Numbered from the stretch's first letter, positions 10,825 through 23,769 are shown. The stretch: 64,000 bases of DNA from Stenopsyche tienmushanensis (GCA_008973525.1 WACJ01000040.1:1612001-1676000), one strand, 5' to 3'. Numbers and translations are program-made. Notes: generated from the sequence alone by a model not told the origin.

Positions 10825-11478
10825 AATTCCCATCCTGTGAAAACCAATGTAATAGCAAAATTCAAATAATATAGAAGTAAGTACCAAATATGACTTATTA
10901 TTGCATCAAGAAATTAAATTTATTTATCATTAAACTTTAACATTAGTTGACGACACCTGAACACTAATTCTTGGTTTAAGAAATGTTATCAGTCGCCACA
11001 AACAATAAATACACACGAGATAATTCTCCAGTGCATCTGTCTACGTCTTTGATAAAATATTTTTATTTTCATCTTGACGTCATTAAATTTATAATCTTTG
11101 AATAGAATTTAAAATCAAACACATCAGCAAAAAATATTATTCTAACACATTAACTGCGGAAAGCATAGTTACATCAATTACGCTGTATTTAGTTAACGTT
11201 GATTAAAATTATTGTAAGACGTTTTTTTGCATTAATTGGCTTATGTGGATTTATTAAAATTATTTTTTTAAAAAAATATTTTAACATTTATATTTTTGGA
11301 AAAAAATGTATCTCAAGTATTTCGAGAGTGGTTTTCTGGAGCAATCTCCGAAATAAACATTTGTGGGCCATATATTTTCATGCAGAGGAATGCAAATCAT
11401 TAAAATGCTCAATAGTTTAAAATCATATTGCGAATACTTTTCTGCATTTTTATAAATTATTATTAATATTTTTAAACA
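10825..11478. other. AT-rich intronic sequence
   Basis: No coding signal. ACACATTAACTGCGG near 11144 resembles the left end of the TTAA element at 61422, but no partner was found. Confidence 0.4.
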
Positions 11479-11566
11479 TTAACACTTTCGTGGCCATTGT
11501 GGGCCGTGGGTTCGACCATTGGCGGCCGTATGGTGCAACATATGCATAATGATATGCATATGTTGC
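11479..11566 (+). mobile_element. TTAACACTTT-type end with a perfect 13-bp hairpin
   Basis: TTAACACTTTCGTGGCC is followed by GTTCGACCATTGGCGGCCG, which is shared with 31997-32015 (GTTCGATCATTAGCGGCCG). At 11535-11547 GCAACATATGCAT pairs perfectly with 11554-11566, leaving a 6-nt loop. TTAA plus a conserved end points to a piggyBac-like element fragment. A Tigger-like element begins immediately after the hairpin. Confidence 0.5.
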
Positions 11567-12153
11567 TCAAACTTTTTTTTGTGCGATTTCGAAGTTATGC
11601 GGTTTTTTTAAAGTTAATTTTTTTAAATTTCCTAAAGAGTACGTATAGAGATATTTTGTGTAAAATAGGAAATGAATTATCAACACTAACCGAAATTTCG
11701 TTTTTCTTTGCATTTCACAGTCGTCATTTTGTGATTTTTTTTTGAGTTTGAGACTATAGTGACATCTTTAGTAATACGAAAGAGAAAATCTACACAGAAT
11801 AAAGATGACATTGACACTGGGTATACTATTTCTTCCGAAGAAGAGAGCGATTTTGAGTCATCGAAAATCGCAACAAATATTATAATACAGCGATGATAGT
11901 TTTTAATTAAAATAGCTAATATTTATCTAGTGGATTTCTGGAATTTGAGATGCCAGATTTCAAACATCCTTAAAATTTTACCAATAATGCAAGACGTCCT
12001 TTAAATGTTACCAAAAATGTTATTTTTCAATTGCATTATTGTTTTCCTGTTTTTTTTATTAACTTTTTTTTATGCGATTTTCGATATATTTTATATAGAA
12101 GTTTCAAAGTTATGCGGTTTTTAAAATCCATGGAACATACCGCACAAAAAAAC
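11563..12153. mobile_element. Tigger-like non-autonomous element, copy 2 (degenerate ends)
   Basis: Left CTCAAACTTTTTTTTGTGCG and right CCGCACAAAAAAACTTTTTT are decayed inverted family ends. Interior blocks TCGAAGTTATGCGGTTTT near 11589, AATGCAAGACGTCCTTTAAA near 11987 and TTATGCGGTTTTTAAAATCC near 12112 match the other copies in order. Confidence 0.75.
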
Positions 12154-12159
12154 TTTTTT

Positions 12160-12795
12160 TTTGCGCGCGAGTGTCTATTTTATATGACCGGTCACCCATT
12201 CCATTCGTTATTTCGCCGACCATTCCGCAGACTATTTGAACTCTCCTCATAAACGAGCATCCACGTGATAAACTGTTAGCATACACGTTGATCAATACAA
12301 AAACAGCGATTGGCCGTTAAAATAAATTCAATCATTCAGATTCCATGCAATTCGAGGCCGATTATCCGCAGGGACGCAGCGCCCACGGGCGTCAAATTTA
12401 AAACCCCAACACGTGACACGGAATGCACAAGATAAATGAATCACACGTTGAACCTTTTCGCTAGTGCAAAATGAATAAAAACACCAACGGGCCGACGTCA
12501 TCAACGGGCGCCTAATAAAGCCAATTAATTGCTCGCTGGAATTGCAATTGGACTGATTGGAACTAAATTGCGCCCAATAAGAATATGGGCTTAAAGTTTG
12601 TTTGAGGCTGCGGAGGTGGGTCATCCAGGCCGCAAATAAACTGTGACTATGCACTTTATAGGACCTGCTTGCATGGCCTGCAGCTTTGAAGGCAGCTGCA
12701 GCAAGAGATGCACTCTGAAGCTCGTCCTACGTACTTCTTGCGGCGTGGGCACTCTTGTTACCGAGACGTCATCCACTTGAATCTTCTGGTCTAAC
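12160..12795. promoter_or_regulatory. Repeat-poor island, candidate intronic regulatory region
   Basis: No family repeat matches. The segment is relatively GC-rich and holds several E-boxes (CACGTG at about 12260-12265 and 12411-12416, CAGCTG near 12692) and homeodomain-type cores (AATTAATT near 12523). This is motif-level evidence only; such motifs are common by chance, so the call rests on composition plus clustering. Confidence 0.3.
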
Positions 12796-12799
12796 ATTT

Positions 12800-14390
12800 T
12801 AATAACATTGTATAAGATAAAGATTTTCAATCACGGAAATCCGTCATTGGGTGACAAGAGCAGATGCATCTTGATCTGTTTGAAATTGGTTCGAACTACA
12901 GGCTTCTTTTTATCGAGAAAGGTTACAGATATTTTACTGGCTTTGATCATGAGATTATTTTATAAATATTTAAATAAGTATTATATTAAATCCTCAACTG
13001 TGAACGAATAGCATTTTAATAATTGTCTCATATTTTATGCAATTGACTCGGAAGTCTTTGCAGTTCTATCTCTTAAAGTTATTGTAGAATTGACAGCCGA
13101 CGAAGTTCCTAATGAAGAACAAATACTAGAAGTTATTTCAGAACACTTGGATTCCACATTATTTTAAAGCAACAACGACGAAGGAGGAGTTCCACTAATT
13201 GCAACTTGTCAGTAAACTTACCAAAATATGCAATTTAGACGTCATCTGAATGCGACTAATATTTTATTTATTTAATTGAATTGAAAACCATATTAAAACC
13301 ATTTTAATGCGATTTTAATCAACCGTGCAAAAAAAAGGATTAGGCATTCAAAATATATATTTAGTCTTAAAGTGCATATTTAAAATCATATGGAAAAGAT
13401 GAATACTTCATTATCTACTGTTGCACATTTTGAAACATTGATGATTTATTTTAATAAGATAGGGATAGATAGCGTATAATTATGGATATAATATTTTTTT
13501 CGCAATAATACAAATAGATTTTGCTAGTGGATAACGATTAGGAAAACGAGGAAATATATGATACAAAGCAAAAAAATATTTATTTCATATACTAATCAAA
13601 TATATAATATAAATAAGGGTCTGCAAGTATAACGTTAATGGATCAGGGATGACTGTCTGAAAATAGTGCCGTTATGAAGATGAAATACGCGAAGAAAATG
13701 TGAGTCCTTAAGAGGAAATAATGTACATTTGGAAGACTCAAAAGAAAGAAAATTCCATTTGACAAGGGGAAAAAATGGCGATTTTTCGATTGACAGGATT
13801 TTCATTAAATTTCCGGATCGGCAAGCTCCGCAAGAGCTCCTCTAATGAATATTCATACAAAAAAGAATAAACGCTAAAACGAATGATCTTCAAAAAAAAA
13901 AAGGAAGAAAAACTACCGTTTCATAAAAGTCAATCCGGATATTTTTAAGGGATGCATTAATATATTTCAAGAGACGAGTTCGGGTATTAAAATCTCTATG
14001 CGGTGCTTCAAGGAAATTACTTAACGAATTTAATTAAAAGTTTTACTCGCACATTAGCGCTTGTGAAGGTTCTCTCGCAGCTGATTTGATGTGAAAATTG
14101 ACTGGTTGAAAATCTGTCTAAATATGAGACGATCAATGGAAAAGTGACTTAACTCAAGTTTTCAGATGTGTATGATGTGTGTTTACTTTCAAACTATTCC
14201 GTTATAAGCCGAGTATAAAAACAGCGCATGATTATATTAATATTAGCATATTCCATCATGTTGATTCTCATGTCGTTTATGAATCGATAAATACAAATAT
14301 TGCATAAAATCATTAAAATTATCTACTAGAAAACTAAGAAAATCAATATATACATGAAAATGCAACAAAATTTACTATAAAAATGTTAAG
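12800..14390. other. AT-rich intronic sequence, nothing recognised
   Basis: Unique low-complexity-prone sequence with no supported exon or repeat copy. Confidence 0.5.
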
Positions 14391-14397
14391 ATTTTTA

Positions 14398-14485
14398 TTG
14401 AGGTGTTGCAGAAGACGTTAGGAAACTGGTACTTTGCCAGACAGGAAAAAACCGGACCGCCCAAAGTTTGTTACGGGTGTCGAAG
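14398..14485 (+). repeat. Dispersed repeat pair member (with 44440-44522)
   Basis: GTGTTGCAGAAGACGTTAGG ... CCGGACCGCCCAAAGT aligns with GGGTGCAGAAGATATAAGG ... CCGGGCCACCCAAAGT at 44441-44505 in the same order with several substitutions. Element type unknown. Confidence 0.55.
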
Positions 14486-14781
14486 ATAACTTTATTATAC
14501 TATTCTCCAAAATAAATCGTAGTCATAGAGCACTTCAGTTGAAGTCCAATTGTTACAAAGATTGCCAAATATATGAAGTATAAGTTGGACCCAAAATGGT
14601 TTTCGTTTTATTGCTTGCAAGTTTATGGGGATTAGTTGCGCTTAGGCTATTGCACTTTCAAGACTTGTTTTGTTAAATTTGAATTTTTCAAATTCAAATT
14701 TAACAACCCAATTTACAATGGATCGATTTTCGCCGAGTGAAGAATTTATTCAAAATTTAATGCTTTAAAATTTAAAATTAA

Positions 14782-15634
14782 ATGCGGGATCCCAGATCCC
14801 GGGATCCCGGACAATTTTAGGTACTTAAGAATCCCGGGATTAGAAAATGTAATCCCGAAAATTTCGGGATTGAAATTTTTATCTAACAGAAATCGTACAT
14901 CTCACCAACACGATGAAGGCTACTAAATCGAGACATTCCCGACGAAATCTGGACGCTCGGAAACAGTGGCGTAATTACTAATTGGCGAACTTAGACGACG
15001 CCTAGAGGCAGTAACTGTTTAATCTATATAGAGTACTTATATGTTTTTCAAATTAATATATTAACCTTTCCCTACCGGTGATGTATTTACTACACCTCGA
15101 TTCTAATAATGGGAATATCGATATGAAATATAATAGATACGGGGTTCAAATTTTTTGTATTCCTCCATAATATAATTACGAATGACATCAAAGTATTATA
15201 GTATATAAGTATTCACCTGCAGCGACGGAAAAAAATAATTTGTCGGGAAATCGGGAATTTTGCGAGTTTTAGTCCGTACATTTTCAGCAGCAAGTTGCCT
15301 GGCTTCTAAAATCAGACCCAGACTAAATGACGAAACGCTCGATGCTTTAATATTACTTTGGGCATATTTTCAAAATAATATTTGAATTTTTTAGTATTTT
15401 ATTTGATCTATTTTTGAATTGTATTTTTATCTTTTATTAAATAAATAAAATTCTTTGGCCTTCAAGTAATTTTTTATATTGAACAAATGGACTTATTAGT
15501 AATTTTTGATCAAATTTATCAATGTAATTTCTTAAAATATTGAAAATCCCAATCCCTCGGGACTGTTCCCGGGATTGTCTAATGAGATCCTGAAATCCCG
15601 GGATCGAAATTTTGGCTCGGGATTGGATTCCCTA
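14782..15634 (-). mobile_element. hAT-family copy D, inverted, internally deleted
   Basis: Reverse-complement match to the 9836-10821 element from end to end. The right boundary is GGGATTGGATTCCCTA at 15634. The left end near 14782 has a rearranged CCCGGGATC run instead of the exact terminus, and no clean 8-bp duplication is visible. A deletion around 15285 removes part of the dimerisation-domain remnant. Confidence 0.85.
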
Positions 15635-15759
15635 AGTGGGTGACATTTTGAGTATTTGCCAATGTAAAAATTGGTTCCAGAAATTTCGATCTGGAAATTT
15701 TGATTTAAAATATTAAAAATAACAGCAACTATTGAAAAAATATTAGCCAATCTCGGATA

Positions 15760-16154
15760 CTTATGGTCGAGTGTTCAAAGAAATCTGAAAAAAATCGAGA
15801 GGCTATGGAGGCAAGGAAGATGGGTGCCGCACGAGCTAAGAGAAGAAAAGACAGGTGTTTTTACAGCATGATAATGCTCGCTCCCATACGGCAAAAATAA
15901 TGCAGGAAAATCAAACAATCAAATCAAACAAACAAACAACCGGATAATTAGACATCCTTCTTATTCTCCAGACATCGCTTCTTCGGATTTCCATCTTTTT
16001 AGATTTATACAGCATTATTTGGATGGGAAAAAATACAAAACAAACGAAGAAGTGGAGATAAGTGGAGAGAGGTTATATGTTAACAATAAAAATATATGAG
16101 CATTCAAATCTTTCATTTAAAAAACGAAAATTTTTATGGGTACATCTTGTATAA
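15760..16154 (+). pseudogene. Internally deleted mariner transposase relic
   Basis: Plus-strand fragments in three frames carry mariner hallmarks in order: RWVPHELREEK (the WVPHEL motif after the helix-turn-helix), then LQHDNARSHTAKIMQENQ with the second catalytic Asp, then HPSYSPDIASSDFHLFR with the third. About 100 residues including the first Asp are deleted between WVPHEL and HDNA, and frames shift twice. Mariners are cut-and-paste DDD transposons of about 1.3 kb; this remnant cannot encode an active enzyme. The terminal repeats are not clearly resolved. Confidence 0.85.
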
Positions 16155-16159
16155 ACCCA

Positions 16160-16595
16160 AGCGTTTCCAAGCATATTATCGGTATTGTTTGTATGTTCAG
16201 ATGTTTATGTGTACATTTATAAATATTTGGATGCATATATAATGATAGGAATAAAATAAATTTAAAGTGAAACAGTTAGATGAGCAGTCATAAAATTGCC
16301 AACGTTGTTGCGTTCACACCAAAAGAGCACGCGTTTCCACATCGTCGGGATTGTTTTGTGCGAGTTTAATTAATTTATGGCTCGTGCCATTCTTCTGCTG
16401 ATTGCTCTTATGTGCATTTATAATATGCGTGTAAAAATTGCATTGTTCGAAGTCGTAATTCGAAATGCTTCTGTTTGTCTGGTCCACATCCTGAGCTCCC
16501 TTCGCTGGAGCACCGGCTTCGTTGCTAATAAAATCCCTCATTATTTATTCATGCGAGTATTTTGTGATGCTATTTCGGTCCCCACGACTCTCGTA
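16160..16595. other. Intronic sequence, nothing recognised
   Basis: Unique sequence. Overlapping opposite-strand open frames here show no recognisable domain. Confidence 0.4.
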
Positions 16596-16600
16596 CATGT

Positions 16601-16879
16601 ATGCCTATGATGTTCTTCCGAAATGATAAAAAAGAACGCCTAAAATGTTTGAAGGAGAGCCTCCGACGCCTTAATCCATTCATCGATACAGAGAAATTTG
16701 TACTGCGAAATGGGGAGTGGACCCCGAACAATGGATCGAGCAAATGCCGATGTCGAAATGGCGTACGAGATACATCAGGATTGAACAAGCATGAATCTAC
16801 GAGACAAAACAATCTTGGTGGAAGTTTGTTCAGAAAGCGGTTCATAAGTGGCCAAAGGCGTGACTTGGAATTAGATTGA
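16601..16879 (+). other. Open frame of 92 codons with ATG, uncharacterised
   Basis: An ATG-started plus-strand frame ends at TGA (16877-16879). The peptide is basic (KKERLKCLKESLRRLNPF near the N-terminus) with no signal peptide, transmembrane segment or domain I recognise. Base composition is more even than in the flanks. A longer minus-strand frame covers the same bases, which argues for a composition effect. A second frame at 17082-17321 abuts a donor-like GGTGAGTG near 17262. I do not claim a gene. Confidence 0.15.
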
Positions 16880-17329
16880 GGAGCGTCTGTGTAAACCATG
16901 AATATGGAACCTTGCAAGGCATCAAAATATATCGACACGAATCTACGATACATGATTTTTTGACATAGTATATGTCAAAGCAATTTATTAAAAAACGAAC
17001 TAGACATAAATAAATATAGATTGAACGACCAATCCATCCCATTTAATACTAATTTTATAAATCCGTTCTATATAGATACGGATGACTCGAACCGAAAGAG
17101 TCAGGGCTTGGAATAAGGACAAATCATATATGAAAGCACTTTCGAAGATATTGAAAAATGAGATAAACGACTGGCCTTTCAAATATAAGAGAAAAAGACA
17201 TTCCTTTTCAAATCGTCGAGATATTTCAATTCTTGAGACGGCGGCGATAAGTTATGATAAAAATGGTGAGTGTTATTCAACGTCTCAGTATTCATTGACT
17301 CTATTTATTCACTATCTTTAAATTGGATT

Positions 17330-19980
17330 AATTCAATTTGCAAGATTGTCTAATGGCACTCGTTATCGAAAGATCATCGATCGGAAATTTCATTCAATGT
17401 ATAAAATAATACTTAACCAAATTGATTATGGCGTACTCAGCTGAGTACACAAAGCTTCGTTAAACATTTCTATGATGCGTTATAACGAGCGTATTATTAA
17501 TTCAGAAAAAAACATGCGAGTATGTTACAAAAATGTTTGCAGCAGAGTTTATGAACCTTTATCGGTTTTCGACCCGGTCGAGAGCTACACTTCGTTTTTT
17601 ATTGAGAGTTTTTAATCGTTCTGTAGACATGTTCAGGTATGGCAACCGATCGCGAGGCGCTCATTCGTCATATCATCCATTCGAAAAACGGACCGATTGG
17701 ACATACAAACTTTGCGGCCACTCCGTCCTCTTTTGGGACCTTTTGCGGCAAATTCTATACGATCACAAAAGCAACGTAGCGTCTAGATACTTTCTATCAT
17801 AGTAATAAGAAAAAGGTTTTGCCCTTTTCTACTATTAAGTATGAATAATCACATCAAGTAATATATATAGAAAATGCTAAATAATACAGAACTGCTTTCT
17901 TTTTGGAAAACACAATTTTAAAATAGAAATAAAACAAGTTTGACGATAAGATGGATGCAATTTGAAATGTACTCCATGGTGGATTTACAAAAGGGTGAAT
18001 GAATTAGGGTAACATATTGCAAAACAAAAATAATATCGGATGAACCTGGATGCAATCTCAAGATATTGTTTGATGCAAATGCAAGTTTTATCATATGGTT
18101 TGACTCGATATTGTAATGTTCTTCCAGTCCGCTATCGTTGTATTTAAACACGATTCGAAGAGAGGAACATAAGCAGTGAATTTATTCCGCTTATATGAAC
18201 CGTCTCGCTAATCGACGGATGTATTCATTGAGTGTGTCATGTATCATGGTTATTGGATTCTGATAGATACGAGTTAATCAACTTTCCATATAAGAATAGG
18301 ACTCCTGTGCTTGCCTAAATGACAGCGGATAATTATCGTCGGGGATTTATAGTTACATCGGTAAATATGTACAACCGCCCGTCCGACTTTCATTTTGACA
18401 TATACAAATGATATGTCCGATTAGTGAGGTCAGCTTGTTGGTTCAAATTTCGCTTACACGGACAAAAGTGTGTCCCTACTAACTGGAATGAAATTTATAT
18501 ATATATATATCTGGTCGATATATCTAATTGTATGTTCCTAAGAAAATAATTATCTGGAACGCGGAGAAGGAAGACGTATTCTATCCGCCGTTCATTCTCC
18601 TGAACATGACTTAAAAGCGAACTGATCCCCCAAATGTTTTTTAGACCGAGGCCCTTACCACACGCAACAATGGTGTCAGAAGTGGCTAAATTCACTAATA
18701 TTACATTTTTTTCACAAAAAACATTATTTTTAGTTTGTGGTCTATTTAATTTCACATAAATGTACAGTTGTTAATATATGGATATGAAATTAGTTCCAGT
18801 GATTTATACATCATACTCTGTACATTTGTATTGTATTTGTAGTAAAAGTTACTGGAGCCCATCTATCACTCTATATTATGGTACTGGCATAATTAAATAC
18901 TATAAATAATGTGAAAATTCTACATGAAATAAAATAATAGGTTATGGTATTTATAAATGATGTGTTTCTTATGTGCGTAAAGCAGTGTAGTAATTTAGAA
19001 ATTCAGGTCGTGAGCCCAGACGGAGCAAGCCCGTGTTCTTGTTGATATATGACGCATTATAACAAATAGCTCTCGGTGAAGTGAATTTATTAAATAAATT
19101 ATTTAACGTGATGGAATGCCGAGGGGGTGAAAAATGAAAAGGCTTTCGACACACCGATTGGGGAAACCTCTGATGGATTGAAAATGGGTGAAAATCGGGC
19201 CGGAACTATTTATTTCACACGACGGGAAAAATAATAATATATTGAGGCTTTTACTTGAGAGCGAAATCCCTTGGAGAGAAAAGAAAATTGCCGCGAGGAA
19301 AACGCTCATCTGGGTCGTAGTTTGCGTCGAGGAGAAGTCATAAGATAGCATCGCCGGACTTGGATTGCCATGTTGGAATGGCGCACTGAGGAGACCCTGC
19401 CACCAGATTCGCCTTACTTATCAGACACAATTTCGACGTACCGAATTCTTCCTCATCGTAAATTGTTCTACTAGATACCCAATAGAAATTAATGATCCCC
19501 AGAGAAAAAAATATAACATGTTGATTTCATTGGGGGACCATATAAAAGGTCTTCATTGCCCAAAACCGACAAAGATACGGAAGGAATTGATACGAGGAAA
19601 AGAAAACAATCAATGTTAAGCTACCATAAAGATCATCTGAAAAGTGCTTTTGTCCAAGAAGATGTTATACATCATTACATAATATAATATATACAAGCAG
19701 GTCTTTGGATACCTCTTCATTATAACATTCAAGATCACAACTATTATATATAATCCAAGTTGTATTCGATGTTTGTTTGATATTTAAAGTAATTTATTTT
19801 CGTTTTAAGTTGTTGATGTTATTTAAAAAATAATAACACATAGAACTACTCCAGGCCTGGTTTAGAACCTCACAACATATGTCGTTTTTAATTGGCTTCA
19901 ACATTAACAAAAACATATTGAATATTAAGTCATCTTGACATTTGGATTCGTATCTATCGTGTTGCAGGCAATGTTATTAT
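17330..19980. other. Intronic sequence without recognised features
   Basis: Mostly unique. An (AT)n run occurs at about 18496-18511. Moderately GC-rich patches lie at 17560-17760 and 19340-19440. No supported exon. Confidence 0.45.
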
Positions 19981-19987
19981 AGTAAAT

Positions 19988-20770
19988 ACACTAAAACATC
20001 TTTTTGTGCGACTTTTTTTGGTGCGATTTCGAAGTTATGCGGTTTTTTTAAAGCATTTTTTTTATTGCATAAATAGTACATATCGAGATATTTTCGATAA
20101 AATAGTAAATAAATTATCAAAACTAACCGAAATTTGGAAAAAAAAAATATAATTTTGGTCTTATAAATCATATTGCATCTGCTATCGCTGAATTACGACC
20201 ACACCTTTATTCTGAATTAAGATTATTGAAAAAATTGATTTCGTTTTTTTGCATTTTTCCAATGTTTCGACTTTTAAAAATACACCATTCAAAGGAATTT
20301 CCAAAATTCCTACCAGATTTATGTCAAAATTTATTTATTAACTATTTAAAAAAGATTAAAACTGTGACAAAATAAAGTCAAAAAATTACTTGACTGAATT
20401 TTTTTTAAACAGTCGCCATTTTGTCGCCATCGCAGAAAATTATCATAAAGCGATGACAGTTTGTAATTAAAACAATAAGTATTTCTCTAGTGGATGTCTG
20501 GCATTTGAAATTCCAGATGTCAGACATCCTTAAAAAATTACCAATGATGCAAGACGTCCTTTAAATGTTATTTTTTATTGCCTTATTGTTTTCCCCGTTT
20601 TTTTTATTAACTTTTTTTTATGCGATTTTGGATATATTTTACATAGCAGTTTCTGAGTTATGCGGTTTTTAAAATCGATGTAACGCATCTTCACTTTTTC
20701 TATGTAAGTCATAGATTTTTTGTGTGATTTTCCGCGGAACGCATTTACCGCACAAAAAAAGGTTTAAGTG
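19988..20770. mobile_element. Tigger-like non-autonomous element, copy 3
   Basis: Flanked by TA (19986-19987 and 20771-20772). The left end is CACTAAAACATCTTTTTGTG and the right end CGCACAAAAAAAGGTTTAAGTG. Interior blocks (GCGATTTCGAAGTTATGCGG; ATGCAAGACGTCCTTTAAATG; GCGGTTTTTAAAATCGATG) follow the family order. Confidence 0.88.
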
Positions 20771-20774
20771 TACT

Positions 20775-21280
20775 GGTTTTTTTTATAGTTTTCACAATTC
20801 ATATGGATCTATCTGTTCTAGTTTAATATTAACTTGAAATGAACAACTTTTCTGGAAAAAGTTCGAAAAATGATGGTCAGAATTTATTTGAAATTATAAA
20901 GGTATTAGAGTTATTGACGCTTTGACGGACACAGCAGTCATGTGCATTCATTTTTGGTATATTGCATTGGGTGCGCCTGCGTTTGAAGATAATATTTGCT
21001 TATTGCGCCGGACAAGTCTAATAAAATCTAAATCTTATCTAAAACCACATCGACGAAGCTCATCAAAACGAAAACAAACTTAAATGGCTCAAAGACTATT
21101 ATACTTTTCTAAATAAGAAAAAATAATTTTGGAGAATAATTTGATTTTTGTGATACTTATGTTTCGGATTACCAACTTATGTCATTTTTATATGATCTTT
21201 AATTTTGTCTAGATAGTATTTCTTCCCAATCCTTTGATATTGTTTTGAATGAATGATATTGAGTGTCTGTCAATAAAGTA
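20775..21280. other. Intronic sequence, nothing recognised
   Basis: AT-rich, no repeat family or exon seen. Confidence 0.45.
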
Positions 21281-21284
21281 ATCT

Positions 21285-22560
21285 GCTTCGTCAGCGGAGC
21301 GGTGACACGGGCGCTGGATGCGACAGTGCAGTCAGCGAATGCGTACAGGTTGGGCGTCCGTCGGCGACTGATTGTGCTTTAAAATGGACCGGTATTTATA
21401 TATTTTAATATTACCTCTCTCTTTCTCCTTCGCTCCCGTATTATATATGTAAATATATCTTTAGTAATTGTGAGGACCTCGTCGTGTCCCATTAAACGAA
21501 ACGGCTAAAAATATTTTGAACCGTAGACAGATTGAGTAAAACTGAGTGATTTTCATAATATGAAATAATAAAAAAATGGAAAAGAGTTGATGTAATCATC
21601 GTTTTTTGCGACTCGAGTGTTATCAATTCAGGCCGTCACTTAAAAAGGTTACACAGGCTCGTAGTTATGATCATTTGAGCGACTAGCATTTTTGAGAATG
21701 TTAATAAAAAGAAGATTGACGTGCGTTAAGCCGTCGCCGGAATATGAATTTGAAAATTGACTTGCGCCCAAAATTTTATGTAAGAATGTCAAAGTCAAAA
21801 GGGAACCGCCGAAGTGACAAAGTATGGCCCCAATAAGCGTATCGAGAAACGTCAAGCGAGTCGCTTGACTTATATGTAAATTTGCGTCTAGACAACGTAA
21901 TAATGGCATTGAGTTAACGCGACATCTGTCAAATAAATTATAAGTTCAATGTATTAACCCGACAACGCCCATCGCTGATTACACAGAGCACCGGTGTTTA
22001 TATCGGACCGTTATCACGGCGCAGATGGAATAAACACATCGGCGCACGTGCACCGGCGTACCTACCGGACAATCTGCTAGCCCCTGTTAGTTCGGTGAAT
22101 GAATTTTCATTAAGGCTTCTTTGGTGGCTTTAAAGCCTTCGGAGCCCAAAGCAAAAAATACGGCCTCCGCGTAAAATGTACGTTTTCATGGGGATCGATA
22201 TGGGACATTTATTGTTTGCATTCGAAATAGCGCCGTGCCCAGATTCGAATTCGAAACGTCAATTTGATGAATGTTTCCTGGCCCGATTTGCGACACCTAT
22301 TATTATTAAACAGTATCGCGTTTGATTTGTGCCCTACGTTTTATGGGAAAATATTGCATTTTCCATCGACCAGATAAATTGAAATGGACCTTTCGATATG
22401 GAATTAATTCAAAATATCCTATTGGGCCATTGAACAGCGCAATTCACGCAGCTCGTTTGAATGGCAGGACAAACGCACGATAATAACTGGTAAGAAAGGC
22501 GTAATTCAATAGGTAGTATTATAAATCTAGATCGGTTGATCAATCTGAACCTGAATGAGA
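21285..22560. promoter_or_regulatory. Longest repeat-free, GC-richer island, candidate enhancer region
   Basis: No family repeat occurs over about 1.3 kb. There are two GC-rich patches (21290-21370 and 21960-22260). Homeodomain-like and Fox-like cores (TATTTATTG near 22210; ATTAAAC near 22304; AATTAATTC near 22403) are interspersed. No coding frame has splice support. Conservation is the deciding test; from sequence alone this is a suggestion. Confidence 0.3.
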
Positions 22561-22873
22561 GTGTTTCTATTGCTGAATAAATATTTTTTGGAGTGAATAT
22601 TTTGTGACTTTAACTGAAAATTTTATCTTGTGAATAGCACTGGATGTAATTTAGAACATAAAAAACGGAATTTGGCTTACCTGAAGCTGAGGGGGAATGG
22701 TTCTAGCACAACATTAACGGTAGTCAAATTACTTTAGAGATAAGAAGTCTTCCTTGTAAGGAAATATTGCTGTGATACAAATATAAAGTACATTCATTCC
22801 GACATTTATATATTCGAAAATATATAAAATCTGTATATTTTAGAATTTTATAAAATTATAAATTTATATATTA

Positions 22874-23697
22874 GGGTGTCCCATAAGTTTCTTTCGTTTT
22901 CATATTAAGAAAAAAATAAACAATAATTTGTATTACATCAAGATTTATTGAATAATATATGATCCATTCTGTTCTATTACCTTTCTCCATCTCTCCGGAA
23001 GCCTCATGATGCCTTCTTGCCAAAATTTCTCAGGTTTGTTGGCAAAATATTGATCAATGTACATTTTTATATCATTTTTTGAATTAAAATTTTTACCACG
23101 AAAAGAATTTTTCAATTAAAGAAATAAATAATAATCTGAAGGGGCAATGTCCGGAGAGTAAGGAGGATGAGGTAAAACATCCCAGTCAAATGATAATGGC
23201 AATTTTCTGACAATTGCATCCTTTAGATTGTCTAGTTGGAAACAATATTTTGTTGAATTGATCGTTTCATCTTGCTGAAGTAGCTCATAATAAACTATAT
23301 CCTTCCAGTCCCACCAAATGCATAGCAACACTTTTTTTGGATGTAGGACAGGTTTAGCTACAGTTAAAGCTTCTGTACCCTTGGTACAAGATCGTTTACG
23401 TTGGATATTCTCATAGAGTATCCAACTTTCATCTCCAGTGACAAATCTCTTCAAAAAACTTGGCTATTATGCCGTTGGAGAAGAAGATCGCATGTTGAAA
23501 TACGCTGAAGTTTATTTGAGTCAGTCAGTTCATGAAGAAGCCACACATCTGAACGATTGATGTAGCCCTATTTTGTCAGATAATTATGGACGGATGAACT
23601 CGTTAGCTATTTTGCGAACAGTATATTGCGAGTTTTTTTCAATCATGGCTATGATTAGACCTGTGTTCATTTGCGAAAGAAACTTATGGGACAACGA
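22874..23697 (-). mobile_element. Internally deleted mariner element with inverted ends
   Basis: Left GGGTGTCCCATAAGTTTC and right end GAAACTTATGGGACAACG are inverted repeats sharing about 19 bases (TGTCCCATAAGTTTCTTTCG). They lie next to TA-containing flanks, though the exact duplication is not clean. Length of about 824 bp is short of the usual 1.3 kb. The minus strand encodes pieces of a mariner transposase. Confidence 0.85.
23116..23454 (-). pseudogene. Mariner transposase fragment, catalytic core with deletion
   Basis: The minus-strand frame contains VTGDESWILYEN (first catalytic Asp), then LLCIWWDWKDIVYYELL, then PPYSPDIAPSDYYLFL (third Asp). The HDNAR segment bearing the second Asp is missing between DAIVRKLP and LSFDW, so the DDD triad is incomplete. 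Further upstream (23455-23660, other frames) are remnants of the N-terminal part. There is no ATG in this frame at 23454. It is non-functional. Confidence 0.88.
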
Positions 23698-23769
23698 TAT
23701 GTTAATCCAGGTAACCCACTGGGTGAATATTCTAAACAACAGCAACAGTTGAATCCCTGGGGTAATAAT

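Noticed and set aside
14782..15634. Target-site duplication for hAT copy D
   Set aside because: The right flank AGTGGGTG has no matching octamer at the decayed left boundary.
16570..16953. 127-codon minus-strand frame
   Set aside because: No recognisable domain, overlaps an equally open frame on the other strand.
18496..18511. (AT)n run as a functional element
   Set aside because: Ordinary microsatellite with no surrounding signal.
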